Shown here in pieces: positions 1-6,043 of a DNA stretch of 14,915 bases. How positions within the stretch are numbered: position 1 is the stretch's first letter; every line of letters starts with the position of its first letter. A program made the position numbers and the translations under genes. A model generated the notes under the pieces. That model was given only the letters and a program-made list of their open reading frames with translations, was not told where the DNA came from and did not search any database. The DNA comes from Rhodococcus sp. (in: high G+C Gram-positive bacteria) (GTDB lineage: Bacteria > Actinomycetota > Actinomycetes > Mycobacteriales > Mycobacteriaceae): NCBI GenBank assembly GCA_012515885.1, contig JAAYXN010000343.1, forward strand, positions 1-14,915, given 5' to 3'.

Positions 1-1060
1 GGGCTGCCGTGATATCGACCGTGCGGCAAGCGAATTCGCGTAATGATACCAACGTTGGGTCTGGGCCATCAGGGACCACTGCGACAACAACACGTTGACC
101 CAGCCGCGGATCTGGGACACCAAACACCGCACACTGCGCCACCTGCGGATGCCCCGCAAGCGCAGCTTCGACAACCTGCGGCACCACCGTCAGCCCACCC
201 GTGGAAATCGCCTCGTCAAGACGGCCAGTAATAGACAGGACGCCGTCAGTGAGCGCCCCGGCATCGTCGGTACGGAACCAGCCCGGCTCCGCGAACGCAG
301 GGTGGTCGGGAAGGCCGCGGTAGCCCGACGCCACCATCGGTCCACCAAGAAGAACCCGACCTTCGTCGTCAATGCGCACCCGCGCACCATCGAGTGGCAC
401 ACCGTCATAGACGCAGCCCCCGCATGTCTCGCTCATGCCATACGTACGCACGGCAGTGATGCCCGCATCCAATGCCGCCGCCAACACGGGCGCAGGCGTG
501 GCAGCACCACCAAGCAGCACCGCATCGAGCTGCGCGAGCGCCGTTGTCGCAGCCGGATGGGTAAGAGCCTTAATTAACTGCGTCGGCACCAACGCCGTAT
601 ACCTGCGCGGGCCAGCCATCGCCTCGATTGCAGACACAACCGCATCGGGGTCAAAACCATCAGCCACGTCGATAACGGCCGGTTCGGTACCGGCGCGCAC
701 ACTGCGCAACAACACCTGCATCCCCGCAATATGGTGGGGCGGCAACGCCAGCAGCCAGTTCCCAGTCCCACCAAGACGTCGGTGCGTCGCGTCAATACTC
801 GCCCGCAGCGCGGCAGCGGTGAGTTGCGCGCCTTTAGGGACACCGGTCGTTCCTGACGTTGCAACAACCAGAGCGATACCGGGCTCGATGGGCTCGCCCG
901 GCAACAGCGCCTGCGTCAACCTATGTGTCTCACGGGGATCGTCGGTGGGAACGGGGACAAGCGCCGGTTCGCTTCCTGCAAGCACTGATTCAAGCCGGGG
1001 GAGCAGGTCAAGAACGGCAGACCCGGACGGAACCTGCAACACGTCGAGCATCGCGCTCAC
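1..1060 (-). CDS. menE: o-succinylbenzoate--CoA ligase MenE, 3' end cut by window edge
   Basis: MenE is an ANL-superfamily adenylating enzyme. It activates o-succinylbenzoate with ATP and CoA to OSB-CoA, the substrate of MenB, in the cytoplasm. The minus-strand frame is open from the GTG at 1060 to the window edge, about 353 codons. Visible motifs are the adenylate P-loop TSGTTGVPKG (about residues 68-77), PPHHIAG, a TYGMSET A5 motif, GWFRTDD and TGRLDEAISTGG. The C-terminal A10 lysine lies beyond the edge. The GTG start overlaps the TGA of the upstream DUF3349 gene in GTGA (1057-1060), implying translational coupling; an in-frame ATG at 1051 is the alternative start. It is the last visible gene of the pit operon. 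Identification is by recognised motifs and by synteny with Rv0542c. Confidence is high. Confidence 0.96.
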   Translation of the reverse strand, partial: MSAMLDVLQVPSGSAVLDLLPRLESVLAGSEPALVPVPTDDPRETHRLTQALLPGEPIEPGIALVVATSGTTGVPKGAQLTAAALRASIDATHRRLGGTGNWLLALPPHHIAGMQVLLRSVRAGTEPAVIDVADGFDPDAVVSAIEAMAGPRRYTALVPTQLIKALTHPAATTALAQLDAVLLGGAATPAPVLAAALDAGITAVRTYGMSETCGGCVYDGVPLDGARVRIDDEGRVLLGGPMVASGYRGLPDHPAFAEPGWFRTDDAGALTDGVLSITGRLDEAISTGGLTVVPQVVEAALAGHPQVAQCAVFGVPDPRLGQRVVVAVVPDGPDPTLVSLREFACRTVDITAA

Positions 1061-1386
1061 CCTGTGTGCTCGCTGGACTCGTCCCACTCCGCCGCCACCG
1101 GCCAACCCGCAGCTGTCAGTGTCTCGGTGACCCGCAGCAAATCCCGTTCACTGGGCTCTTCCAGAATCACCGAACTGATAATGCTGCGCACCCGATCGAA
1201 ATCCACGACATGGCCCGGGGCCTCATCGGCTGTTTCGATGGCCAGATCCACCACCTGGCTGATTTCTTCCGCCGTCAATCGACGTCGCAACACCTCAAGA
1301 ACCGCGATCTGATCCTTGTGCGGAATGCCCTCGGGATACCCGGCGCGCAGCCAGTCAAGGATGGACCGCACTGAATACTTCGCCAT
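1057..1386 (-). CDS. DUF3349 family small protein (Rv0543c-like)
   Basis: This is a 109-residue soluble, acidic, probably all-helical protein of unknown function. The N-terminus, with LDWLRAGYPEGIP at about residues 9-21, and the C-terminal TLTAAGWPVA segment resemble the actinobacterial DUF3349 family (Rv0543c in M. tuberculosis). I chose the ATG at 1386 because an AAAGGGG Shine-Dalgarno sits about 7 nt upstream. The frame stays open upstream to about 1521, but that extension overlaps the preceding membrane-protein gene and lacks family similarity. Its stop overlaps the menE start by 4 nt and its start is 41 nt after the preceding gene, so it is an internal operon gene. No catalytic motif is visible and I assign no function. 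Confidence 0.88.
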   Translation of the reverse strand: MAKYSVRSILDWLRAGYPEGIPHKDQIAVLEVLRRRLTAEEISQVVDLAIETADEAPGHVVDFDRVRSIISSVILEEPSERDLLRVTETLTAAGWPVAAEWDESSEHTG

Positions 1387-1427
1387 GTCACGGCCCCTTT
1401 CGTTTTCGTCCGGGTCAGGCCAGTCGC

Positions 1428-1718
1428 TCAGAAAATGTGAATACCGAAAGTGCTGGCCAAGAAGTCGGACATCAACATCAGTATCCCCGCTGCGATAGAA
1501 ATCAGCACAACGGCGAAGCACACGTACGCGGCGATGCGGCCCATAGCAGTGGGGACACGCGGTGCATCGTCCGCGCTTGCCGCCCCGTCAGCAGGGGCTG
1601 ACCCGGAATCAAGAGTGCGCAGACCCAACGCGAAAACCGCAGGCAGGCCAGCTCCGAAAAGCAGCCCAACGAGCACAACCTGCCACAGTGAACTGAGAGT
1701 GTTGGTGAGAATGCTCAT
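1428..1718 (-). CDS. Small two-TM membrane protein (Rv0544c-like)
   Basis: This is a 96-residue hydrophobic protein with two likely membrane helices, at about residues 8-31 and 62-88. A polar Ala/Asp/Ser-rich linker (about 37-55) joins them. It has no recognised catalytic motif. Its ATG overlaps the TGA of the PiT transporter gene in ATGA (1715-1718), so it is probably translationally coupled to the transporter. The same small membrane gene follows pitA in M. tuberculosis (Rv0544c), as I recall. A role as a transporter accessory subunit is inference from this coupling only. The length and position fit the family, but the function is unknown. Confidence 0.88.
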   Translation of the reverse strand: MSILTNTLSSLWQVVLVGLLFGAGLPAVFALGLRTLDSGSAPADGAASADDAPRVPTAMGRIAAYVCFAVVLISIAAGILMLMSDFLASTFGIHIF

Positions 1719-2902
1719 CGGTCTGCCTTTGCGCTTTCAGAGTCCTGCGGGCCAGATTCTTGTGGGCTGGCGCTGCCGTCCATCCATTCGGCATTGACGT
1801 TGCTCGCATCGATGGGCTGACGACGTGAGCGGATGTACATCAGTGCTGCGAGCAGGACCAGCAGCGAGAACACCACCAGAACGCCCGGCAGGCCGCCGAT
1901 GACGTGCGCGATTGCCCAACAGATAGCGCCAACGATGGCTGCCGACGGCAACGTGATCAGCCACGCCGCGACCATGCGGCCCGCGACACTCCACCGAACT
2001 TCAGCGTCTTTACGACCCAGACCGCTGCCGAGGATTGAACCGGTCGCCACATGCGTCGTCGACAGCGGCAAACCGAAATGGCTGGAGGTCAAAATGATCG
2101 CTGCCGACGACGACTCCGCTGCCATTCCTTGTGGCGCGGAGATTTCGACGAGGCCCTTGCCGAGGGTGCGGATGATTCGCCATCCACCGAGGTAGGTGCC
2201 GAGCGCGATCGCGACAGCGCACGTGAATTTCACCCAGAACGGCATCTCTGACTCGGTGTTGAGCGAGCCGTGAGCCACCAGCGCCAGGAAGATCACGCCC
2301 ATCGTCTTCTGGGCGTCGTTGGTGCCGTGGGCGAGAGAGACCAGCGACGCCGACCCGATCTGGCCGAGCCGGAAGCCGCGGTTACGGGTGCCTTCGGTGA
2401 TGGAGGCGGTAATGCGAAACACCATCCACGTTCCCGCCGTGGCGACCAGTGCGGCCACGATAGGCGCGAGCACCGCGGGGATGATGACTTTGCCGAGCAC
2501 GCCACCCCACACGAAACCGCCCAGGCCGATCGAGGCGATCGCGGCACCAATCAGGCCGCCGAAGAGCGCATGTGACGAGCTTGATGGCAGACCCAACAGC
2601 CAGGTGAACAGGTTCCAGATGATGCCGCCGACGAGTCCAGCGAACACGATGAGCAGCAGTGATTGGCCGCCCACGTTGTCGAGGTTGACCACGCCTTTAG
2701 CGACGGTTGCGGCCACTTCTACCGACAGGAACGCGCCGACCAGGTTCAGCACTGCCGACAGGGTCACGGCGGTCTTCGGGGGCAGGGCGCGCGTGGCGAT
2801 GGAGGTGGCCATCGCGTTGCCCGTGTCGTGGAAGCCGTTCGTGAAGTCGAATGCGAGGGCGGTGATGACAACTACCGCAAGGACGACGAGCTCTGTGGTC
2901 AC
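1715..2902 (-). CDS. pitA: PiT-family low-affinity inorganic phosphate transporter
   Basis: This is a membrane permease that takes up inorganic phosphate (PiT family; in bacteria a metal-phosphate:H+ symporter). The 395-residue product is almost entirely hydrophobic. It carries the two inverted family repeats, each with its signature: GFHDTGNAMATS at about residues 23-34 and SLAHGTNDAQKTMG at about 189-202. PSSSSHAL and PLSTTHVATG mark the second half of each repeat. The C-terminal 35 residues are polar and probably cytoplasmic. I chose GTG 2902 because the protein then begins a few residues before the first helix, as in Rv0545c; a TTG at 2941 would add 13 polar residues. Neither start has a good Shine-Dalgarno. 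It is the first gene of the operon that continues to menE, and it is preceded by a PHO-box-like repeat. Confidence 0.95.
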   Translation of the reverse strand: MTTELVVLAVVVITALAFDFTNGFHDTGNAMATSIATRALPPKTAVTLSAVLNLVGAFLSVEVAATVAKGVVNLDNVGGQSLLLIVFAGLVGGIIWNLFTWLLGLPSSSSHALFGGLIGAAIASIGLGGFVWGGVLGKVIIPAVLAPIVAALVATAGTWMVFRITASITEGTRNRGFRLGQIGSASLVSLAHGTNDAQKTMGVIFLALVAHGSLNTESEMPFWVKFTCAVAIALGTYLGGWRIIRTLGKGLVEISAPQGMAAESSSAAIILTSSHFGLPLSTTHVATGSILGSGLGRKDAEVRWSVAGRMVAAWLITLPSAAIVGAICWAIAHVIGGLPGVLVVFSLLVLLAALMYIRSRRQPIDASNVNAEWMDGSASPQESGPQDSESAKADR

Positions 2903-2932
2903 AACAGACGATTCTGAACGACAGGTGTCGGC

Positions 2933-2938
2933 AAAGTA
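2933..2938 (-). promoter_or_regulatory. Candidate -10 hexamer of the pit operon
   Basis: TACTTT on the minus strand fits TANNNT. It lies 18 nt downstream of the GTTCACC unit of the PHO-like box, with no TTGACA-like -35 between them. This is the arrangement expected if an activator bound at the repeat replaces the -35. Transcription would start near 2926 and give a leader of about 24 nt. Confidence 0.4.
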
Positions 2939-2952
2939 CAACCGGACTTACG

Positions 2953-2974
2953 CCGCGGTGAACTTTAGGTGAAT
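2953..2974 (-). promoter_or_regulatory. PHO-box-like 11-nt direct repeat upstream of pit
   Basis: On the minus strand two 11-nt units lie head to tail: ATTCACC+TAAA (2974-2964) and GTTCACC+GCGG (2963-2953). The second unit matches the GTTCACC core I know from PhoP direct repeat units in Streptomyces. Spacing is exactly 11 nt, one helical turn. The pair lies 5 nt past the end of the VOC gene and 50 nt before the pit GTG. Phosphate-dependent control by a PhoP/RegX3-type regulator is inference. Confidence 0.5.
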
Positions 2975-2978
2975 TGTC

Positions 2979-3371
2979 CTATTCTGGCGCTGGCCGTGAA
3001 TCTCGGCGGATCGGATGATCGGCGGGGATTTCCACGAGAACGATGGGGACGCCGTCGGGGTCGGTAATCCACATTTCGTGCAGCCCCCAGGGTTCTTGGC
3101 GGGCCTCGCGCACGATTTTGACACCAGCGAGTACCAGTTCGGTTTGCGCTGCAGTGAGGTCGCGGACCTGCAGCCACAGGGCGCCGGAAAACCGGTTGGG
3201 TCCGTCAGATCCGCCGTGCGCGGCGACCTCAATGAGCCCTTGTCCGGCGAAGAGGACTGTGCCGCCCGGGTATTCGCGGGCGACAGCCAACCCCAAAGTG
3301 TCGCGATAAAAACCCAGGGTCACCGCATAGTCGGCGGGTCGCAAGATAGTGCGGCTACTGAGAATTTCCAC
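2979..3371 (-). CDS. VOC superfamily (glyoxalase/bleomycin-resistance fold) protein, Rv0546c-like
   Basis: This is a 130-residue protein with a single VOC module of two beta-alpha-beta-beta-beta repeats. The first repeat contains GFYRDTLGLAVAREYPGG (about 20-37) and ends in GLIEVAAHGG. The second contains LWLQVRDL (65-72) and ends in WITDPDGVPIVLVE (101-114). Plausible metal ligands are Glu48, His98 and Glu114. The usual first-strand His is not visible (the sequence reads RTILRP), so the metal site may be atypical. The substrate is unknown. The start is GTG 3371 with GGAAGG about 9 nt upstream. It lies 109 nt downstream of menB on the same strand and may be cotranscribed with it, but a role in menaquinone synthesis is not implied by the sequence. 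Confidence 0.9.
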   Translation of the reverse strand: MEILSSRTILRPADYAVTLGFYRDTLGLAVAREYPGGTVLFAGQGLIEVAAHGGSDGPNRFSGALWLQVRDLTAAQTELVLAGVKIVREARQEPWGLHEMWITDPDGVPIVLVEIPADHPIRRDSRPAPE

Positions 3372-3480
3372 GATCGTCTACCTTCCGGGAAGTGTTTGCG
3401 CCCCTGCTCGCTGCTTGCGCCCTATCTGTTTACTAATAGAGGCGCGAACGACGAGCCGGGGTGCAAACGGGAAATCACGC
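3372..3480. other. menB-VOC spacer with short direct repeat
   Basis: This is 109 bp without a coding frame of its own. The octamer TTGCGCCC occurs twice, at 3396-3403 and 3415-3422, a 19-bp period. The Shine-Dalgarno of the VOC gene is at 3381-3386 (minus strand GGAAGG). I see no TANNNT hexamer on the minus strand and no T-tract terminator, so read-through from menB is possible. Confidence 0.4.
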
Positions 3481-4398
3481 TCAGAAATACCAGGGGTAGG
3501 GCTTCCAGTCGGGCTCGCGCTTTTCCAGGAAAGAGTCGCGGCCTTCCACAGCCTCATCCGTCATGTAGGCGAGGCGAGTGGCTTCACCAGCAAAGAGCTG
3601 CTGGCCGACCAGGCCGTCGTCGGCAAGGTTGAACGCGTACTTGAGCATGCGCTGCGCTTGCGGCGACTTACCGAGAATCTTGGTTCCCCATGCGATGCCC
3701 TCGTCCTCAAGTTTGTCGTGGTCGATGACGCGGTTGACCGCGCCCATCTCATACATTTGCTCGGCGGTGTACGCCTCACCGAGGAAGAAAATTTCACGCG
3801 CAAACTTTTGGCCCACCATCTTTGCCAGGTAGGCGCTGCCGTAACCGGCATCGAAGCTGCCGACGTCAGCATCGGTCTGCTTGAACCGGGCATGCTCGCG
3901 GCTCGCCAACGTCAGATCGCACGTGACATGCAGGCAGTGACCGCCGCCAGCAGCCCAACCATTGACAAGAGCGATAACCACCTTCGGCATAAACCGGATC
4001 AGCCGCTGCACCTCCAGAATGTGCAGTCGCCCAGCGCGCGCCTTGTCGACGGTGTCCGCCGTTTCGCCCGCCCGGCCCGTTGCCGCGTCCTGCTCGGTGT
4101 ACTGGTAGCCGCTGCGGCCACGAATCCGCTGATCCCCGCCCGAACAGAACGCCCAACCGCCGTCCTTGCTGCTCGGTCCATTACCGGTCAGCAGGACGCA
4201 GCCGACGTCGGCGGTGGTCCGTGCATGGTCGAGTGCGCGATACAACTCGTCGACGGTGTGAGGCCGGAACGCGTTGCGCACCTCGGGCCGATCAAATGCG
4301 ACACGAACGATGCCTTCGCTCACGTGCCGGTGGTACGTGATGTCGGTGAGGTTCTCGAATCCGGGTACTGGGCGCCAAAGCTGAGGATTGAAGGTCAC
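3481..4398 (-). CDS. menB: 1,4-dihydroxy-2-naphthoyl-CoA synthase MenB
   Basis: MenB is a crotonase-fold enzyme. It closes the second ring of OSB-CoA by intramolecular Claisen condensation, giving 1,4-dihydroxy-2-naphthoyl-CoA. The 305-residue protein has the MenB signatures RVAFDRPEVRNAFRPHTVDE (about 32-51), GGWAFCSGGDQRIRG (80-94), LVNGWAAGGGH (144-154) and QTDADVGSFD (174-183). Asp176 and Ser181 align with Asp185 and Ser190 of M. tuberculosis MenB, and Tyr278 with its Tyr287 (my alignment from memory). Asp in place of Gly in QTD marks the bicarbonate-independent type. A short insertion rich in A, T, G and E follows GRSGYQY. The GTG 4398 start has no Shine-Dalgarno, but a -10-like TATCCT lies 8 nt upstream. 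It diverges from menC. Confidence 0.97.
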   Translation of the reverse strand: MTFNPQLWRPVPGFENLTDITYHRHVSEGIVRVAFDRPEVRNAFRPHTVDELYRALDHARTTADVGCVLLTGNGPSSKDGGWAFCSGGDQRIRGRSGYQYTEQDAATGRAGETADTVDKARAGRLHILEVQRLIRFMPKVVIALVNGWAAGGGHCLHVTCDLTLASREHARFKQTDADVGSFDAGYGSAYLAKMVGQKFAREIFFLGEAYTAEQMYEMGAVNRVIDHDKLEDEGIAWGTKILGKSPQAQRMLKYAFNLADDGLVGQQLFAGEATRLAYMTDEAVEGRDSFLEKREPDWKPYPWYF

Positions 4399-4406
4399 GA
4401 CGCCAA

Positions 4407-4412
4407 AGGATA
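4407..4412 (-). promoter_or_regulatory. Candidate -10 hexamer, leaderless menB
   Basis: Minus-strand TATCCT (4412-4407) fits TANNNT. It ends 8 nt before the GTG of menB, and no Shine-Dalgarno lies between them. Transcription would begin at or next to the start codon. No -35 consensus is evident. Confidence 0.5.
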
Positions 4413-4435
4413 GGCGTTTTGCCGCGACGGCGGTT

Positions 4436-4441
4436 TACTGT
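4436..4441 (+). promoter_or_regulatory. Candidate -10 hexamer, leaderless menC
   Basis: TACTGT fits TANNNT and ends 7 nt before the ATG at 4449, with no Shine-Dalgarno between. The menB -10 lies in the same 50-bp spacer on the other strand, so the two divergent promoters must overlap. Confidence 0.5.
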
Positions 4442-4448
4442 GTGGGCA

Positions 4449-5480
4449 ATGACGGAAAATGGTGCACTCGGCGGCGAGGCAGTCGCGCTCCCGCGCATTG
4501 ACGACATCCTCGCGCAGGCAGTGGTTGTCAGCTTGCCGATGCGGGTGCGTTTCCGCGGGATCACTACTCGCGAAGCGATGCTTATTCGCGGCCCGGCCGG
4601 GTGGGGCGAGTTCGCGCCGTTCGTGGAATATGACGACGACGAGGCCGCGCATTGGCTACTTGCTGGTCTTGAAGCAGCGTGGCTGGGCCCGCCGCCAGCG
4701 CACCGCACATCCATTCCGGTCAACGCGACTATTCCCGCTGTCACGGCCGAGCAGGTACCCGCCATCGTCGCCCGATTCCCGGGGGCGTCGACGGCGAAAG
4801 TGAAGGTTGCTGAGCCCGGCCAAGATTGGCGCGCCGACGTCGACCGTGTGCGTGCTGTTCGCGAACACATCCCGAACGTGCGGGTGGACGCTAACGGCGG
4901 GTGGAGCGTGGACGAGGCTGTGCGGGTCCTTGGCGAACTTGCCGCTGACGGGCCGTTGGAATACGCGGAGCAGCCGTGCGCGTCGGTGGACGAGCTGGTG
5001 GAGGTGAAGCGCCACTTGCCGGGCGTGCGTATCGCCGCGGACGAAAGTATCCGCAAAGCCTCCGATCCGCTGCGCGTGGTGCGGGCCGGGGCGGCTGACG
5101 TCGCGGTGGTCAAGGTGCCGCCGCTGGGCGGTATGCGCAAGGTGGTTGCGCTCGCGCAGGAGTTGGAGGAGTTCGGCGCGTCCGTGGTGGTGTCGAGTGC
5201 GCTCGATACTGCGGTGGGAATTTCGGCGGGGCTGTCTGCTGCTGCTGCGCTACCGACGTTGCCGTTCGCGTGTGGGCTTGCGACGGGTCAGCTGTTTGAG
5301 CGTGATGTAGCCGACGGTTTTGAACTCTGTGATGGAAAGCTTAAAACTGGTACCGTCGTGCCACATATTTCAGAACTGGCCGGGTCCATGGCGTCAGAAG
5401 AGCGCGTTCACTGGTGGTTTGAGCGAGCCCGCCGATGCCACGAAATCCTCGCGGTTCGTGTTACCGGGGTTTTCGTATAG
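4449..5480 (+). CDS. menC: o-succinylbenzoate synthase MenC
   Basis: MenC is an enolase-superfamily dehydratase that converts SHCHC to o-succinylbenzoate in menaquinone synthesis. The protein is 343 residues from ATG 4449. The N-terminal cap domain spans about 1-95. The barrel carries the catalytic KVK pair (Lys117/Lys119), metal ligands Asp147 (RVDANGGW), Glu174 (EYAEQP) and Asp198 (AADES), and the second catalytic lysine Lys222 (VVKVPPLGG). This is a complete active site. ATG 4449 is chosen over the upstream in-frame TTG 4419 and GTG 4440 because it sits 7 nt after a -10-like hexamer; the upstream starts would overlap the promoter. The last 40 residues are less conserved-looking, and the protein is slightly longer than the 326 residues I recall for Mtb MenC. 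Confidence 0.95.
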   Translation: MTENGALGGEAVALPRIDDILAQAVVVSLPMRVRFRGITTREAMLIRGPAGWGEFAPFVEYDDDEAAHWLLAGLEAAWLGPPPAHRTSIPVNATIPAVTAEQVPAIVARFPGASTAKVKVAEPGQDWRADVDRVRAVREHIPNVRVDANGGWSVDEAVRVLGELAADGPLEYAEQPCASVDELVEVKRHLPGVRIAADESIRKASDPLRVVRAGAADVAVVKVPPLGGMRKVVALAQELEEFGASVVVSSALDTAVGISAGLSAAAALPTLPFACGLATGQLFERDVADGFELCDGKLKTGTVVPHISELAGSMASEERVHWWFERARRCHEILAVRVTGVFV

Positions 5481-5481
5481 T
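5476..5481 (+). promoter_or_regulatory. Candidate -10 hexamer of the DUF6918-like gene
   Basis: TATAGT is a near-perfect -10 that overlaps the menC stop codon TAG (5478-5480). Transcription would start near 5488, leaving a leader of about 36 nt with a strong GGAGG. No good -35 is visible, so the gene may be read both with menC and from this promoter. Confidence 0.4.
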
Positions 5482-5511
5482 CTCTGCGCGCCGGTATCTA
5501 CCAGCCGAAAC

Positions 5512-5516
5512 GGAGG
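5512..5516 (+). promoter_or_regulatory. Shine-Dalgarno that sets the start at GTG 5524
   Basis: GGAGG lies only 1 nt before an in-frame ATG at 5518 but exactly 7 nt before GTG at 5524. Normal Shine-Dalgarno spacing therefore selects the GTG two codons downstream of the ATG. Confidence 0.6.
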
Positions 5517-5523
5517 CATGAAA

Positions 5524-5970
5524 GTGGTTGCAGCTCTTAAAGAAACGTTGCTCGATGAGTCGCGCTCGGATCAGGTTGTTGCGGACGTCGTGGCACTGAT
5601 CGACGCAGAAGTCTCCGACAAATCAGGGGCATCGGGCCTAGCCCTCAAGGGCGGCTACGCGGCCGTCAAGAAACTCGGTCCAACGATCGTCCCCAACGCT
5701 GTTGAGGGATTGCTCCCCGCATTCGTCGAAAAGCTGGACCCGTTCTGGCAGGAATTCAGCGGCTCCGGCGAAGCATCGTTCGCACAGTTCCTCACCGCGC
5801 GCGGTGACGCGGTCTCCAACGCTCTGCTCGGAGTCACCGACGAGCGGATCGAAGGCAGCGACCGCGGCGCAATCAAGAAGGTGTACTCGTCGCTGCGCCC
5901 GTCAGCTCAAAAGCACGTCACCGAGGCCCTCCCACGTTTGGGTGAGCTTGTGCAGAAGTACGCGGGCTAA
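5524..5970 (+). CDS. Conserved hypothetical protein, DUF6918-like
   Basis: This is a 148-residue soluble, probably all-helical protein with no membrane segment or signal peptide. I believe it belongs to the actinobacterial family DUF6918, recognised from the opening pattern of ETLLDE...VVADVVALIDAEVSDKSGASGLALKGGYAAVKK and the FVEKLDPFWQEF segment; the name is from memory and should be treated as tentative. No catalytic motif is obvious and I assign no function. The start is GTG 5524, set by a GGAGG 7 nt upstream. It sits between menC and menD, where M. tuberculosis has the alpha/beta-hydrolase bpoC, but it shows no hydrolase motif and so is not a MenH. A hairpin follows its stop codon. Confidence 0.85.
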   Translation: MVAALKETLLDESRSDQVVADVVALIDAEVSDKSGASGLALKGGYAAVKKLGPTIVPNAVEGLLPAFVEKLDPFWQEFSGSGEASFAQFLTARGDAVSNALLGVTDERIEGSDRGAIKKVYSSLRPSAQKHVTEALPRLGELVQKYAG

Positions 5971-5995
5971 CACTCGCCGCGTTCGCCAGGCATGA

Positions 5996-6022
5996 TCCGG
6001 GGCGGCGCCACGTCGCCCCGGA
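5996..6022 (+). terminator. GC-rich hairpin after the DUF6918-like gene, before menD
   Basis: A 12-bp stem (5996-6007 with 6011-6022, one G-U pair) closes a CCA loop. There is no T tract, so it would be a U-less terminator of the type proposed in actinobacteria. It ends 8 nt upstream of the candidate menD -10 and overlaps the -35 region, so it might instead affect menD promoter activity. Confidence 0.5.
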
Positions 6023-6030
6023 CTGTCTGA

Positions 6031-6036
6031 CAATCT
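6031..6036 (+). promoter_or_regulatory. Candidate -10 hexamer, leaderless menD
   Basis: CAATCT keeps the A at position 2 and T at position 6 of TANNNT. It ends 7 nt before GTG 6044 with no Shine-Dalgarno between. This is the same spacing as at menC, menG and the polyprenyl synthase, but the first base deviates, so confidence is lower. Confidence 0.35.
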
Positions 6037-6043
6037 TGAACCT

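Noticed and set aside
435..1130. Long plus-strand open frame opposite menE
   Set aside because: It is antisense to a clear MenE frame, has a Ser/Ala/Arg/Pro-rich composition typical of GC-rich shadow frames, and no recognisable domain.
1387..1521. Upstream extension of the DUF3349 frame to 1521
   Set aside because: It overlaps the preceding membrane-protein gene by about 90 nt, has no Shine-Dalgarno, and the ATG at 1386 has a good one and matches the family start.
3349..4413. 354-codon plus-strand open frame opposite menB
   Set aside because: The minus frame is unmistakably MenB with all active-site residues; the opposite frame has no domain and no initiation signal.
4292..5140. 282-codon minus-strand open frame opposite menC
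   Set aside because: Shadow of MenC, which has a complete enolase-type active site; the antisense frame is Ser/Thr/Arg-rich without a domain.
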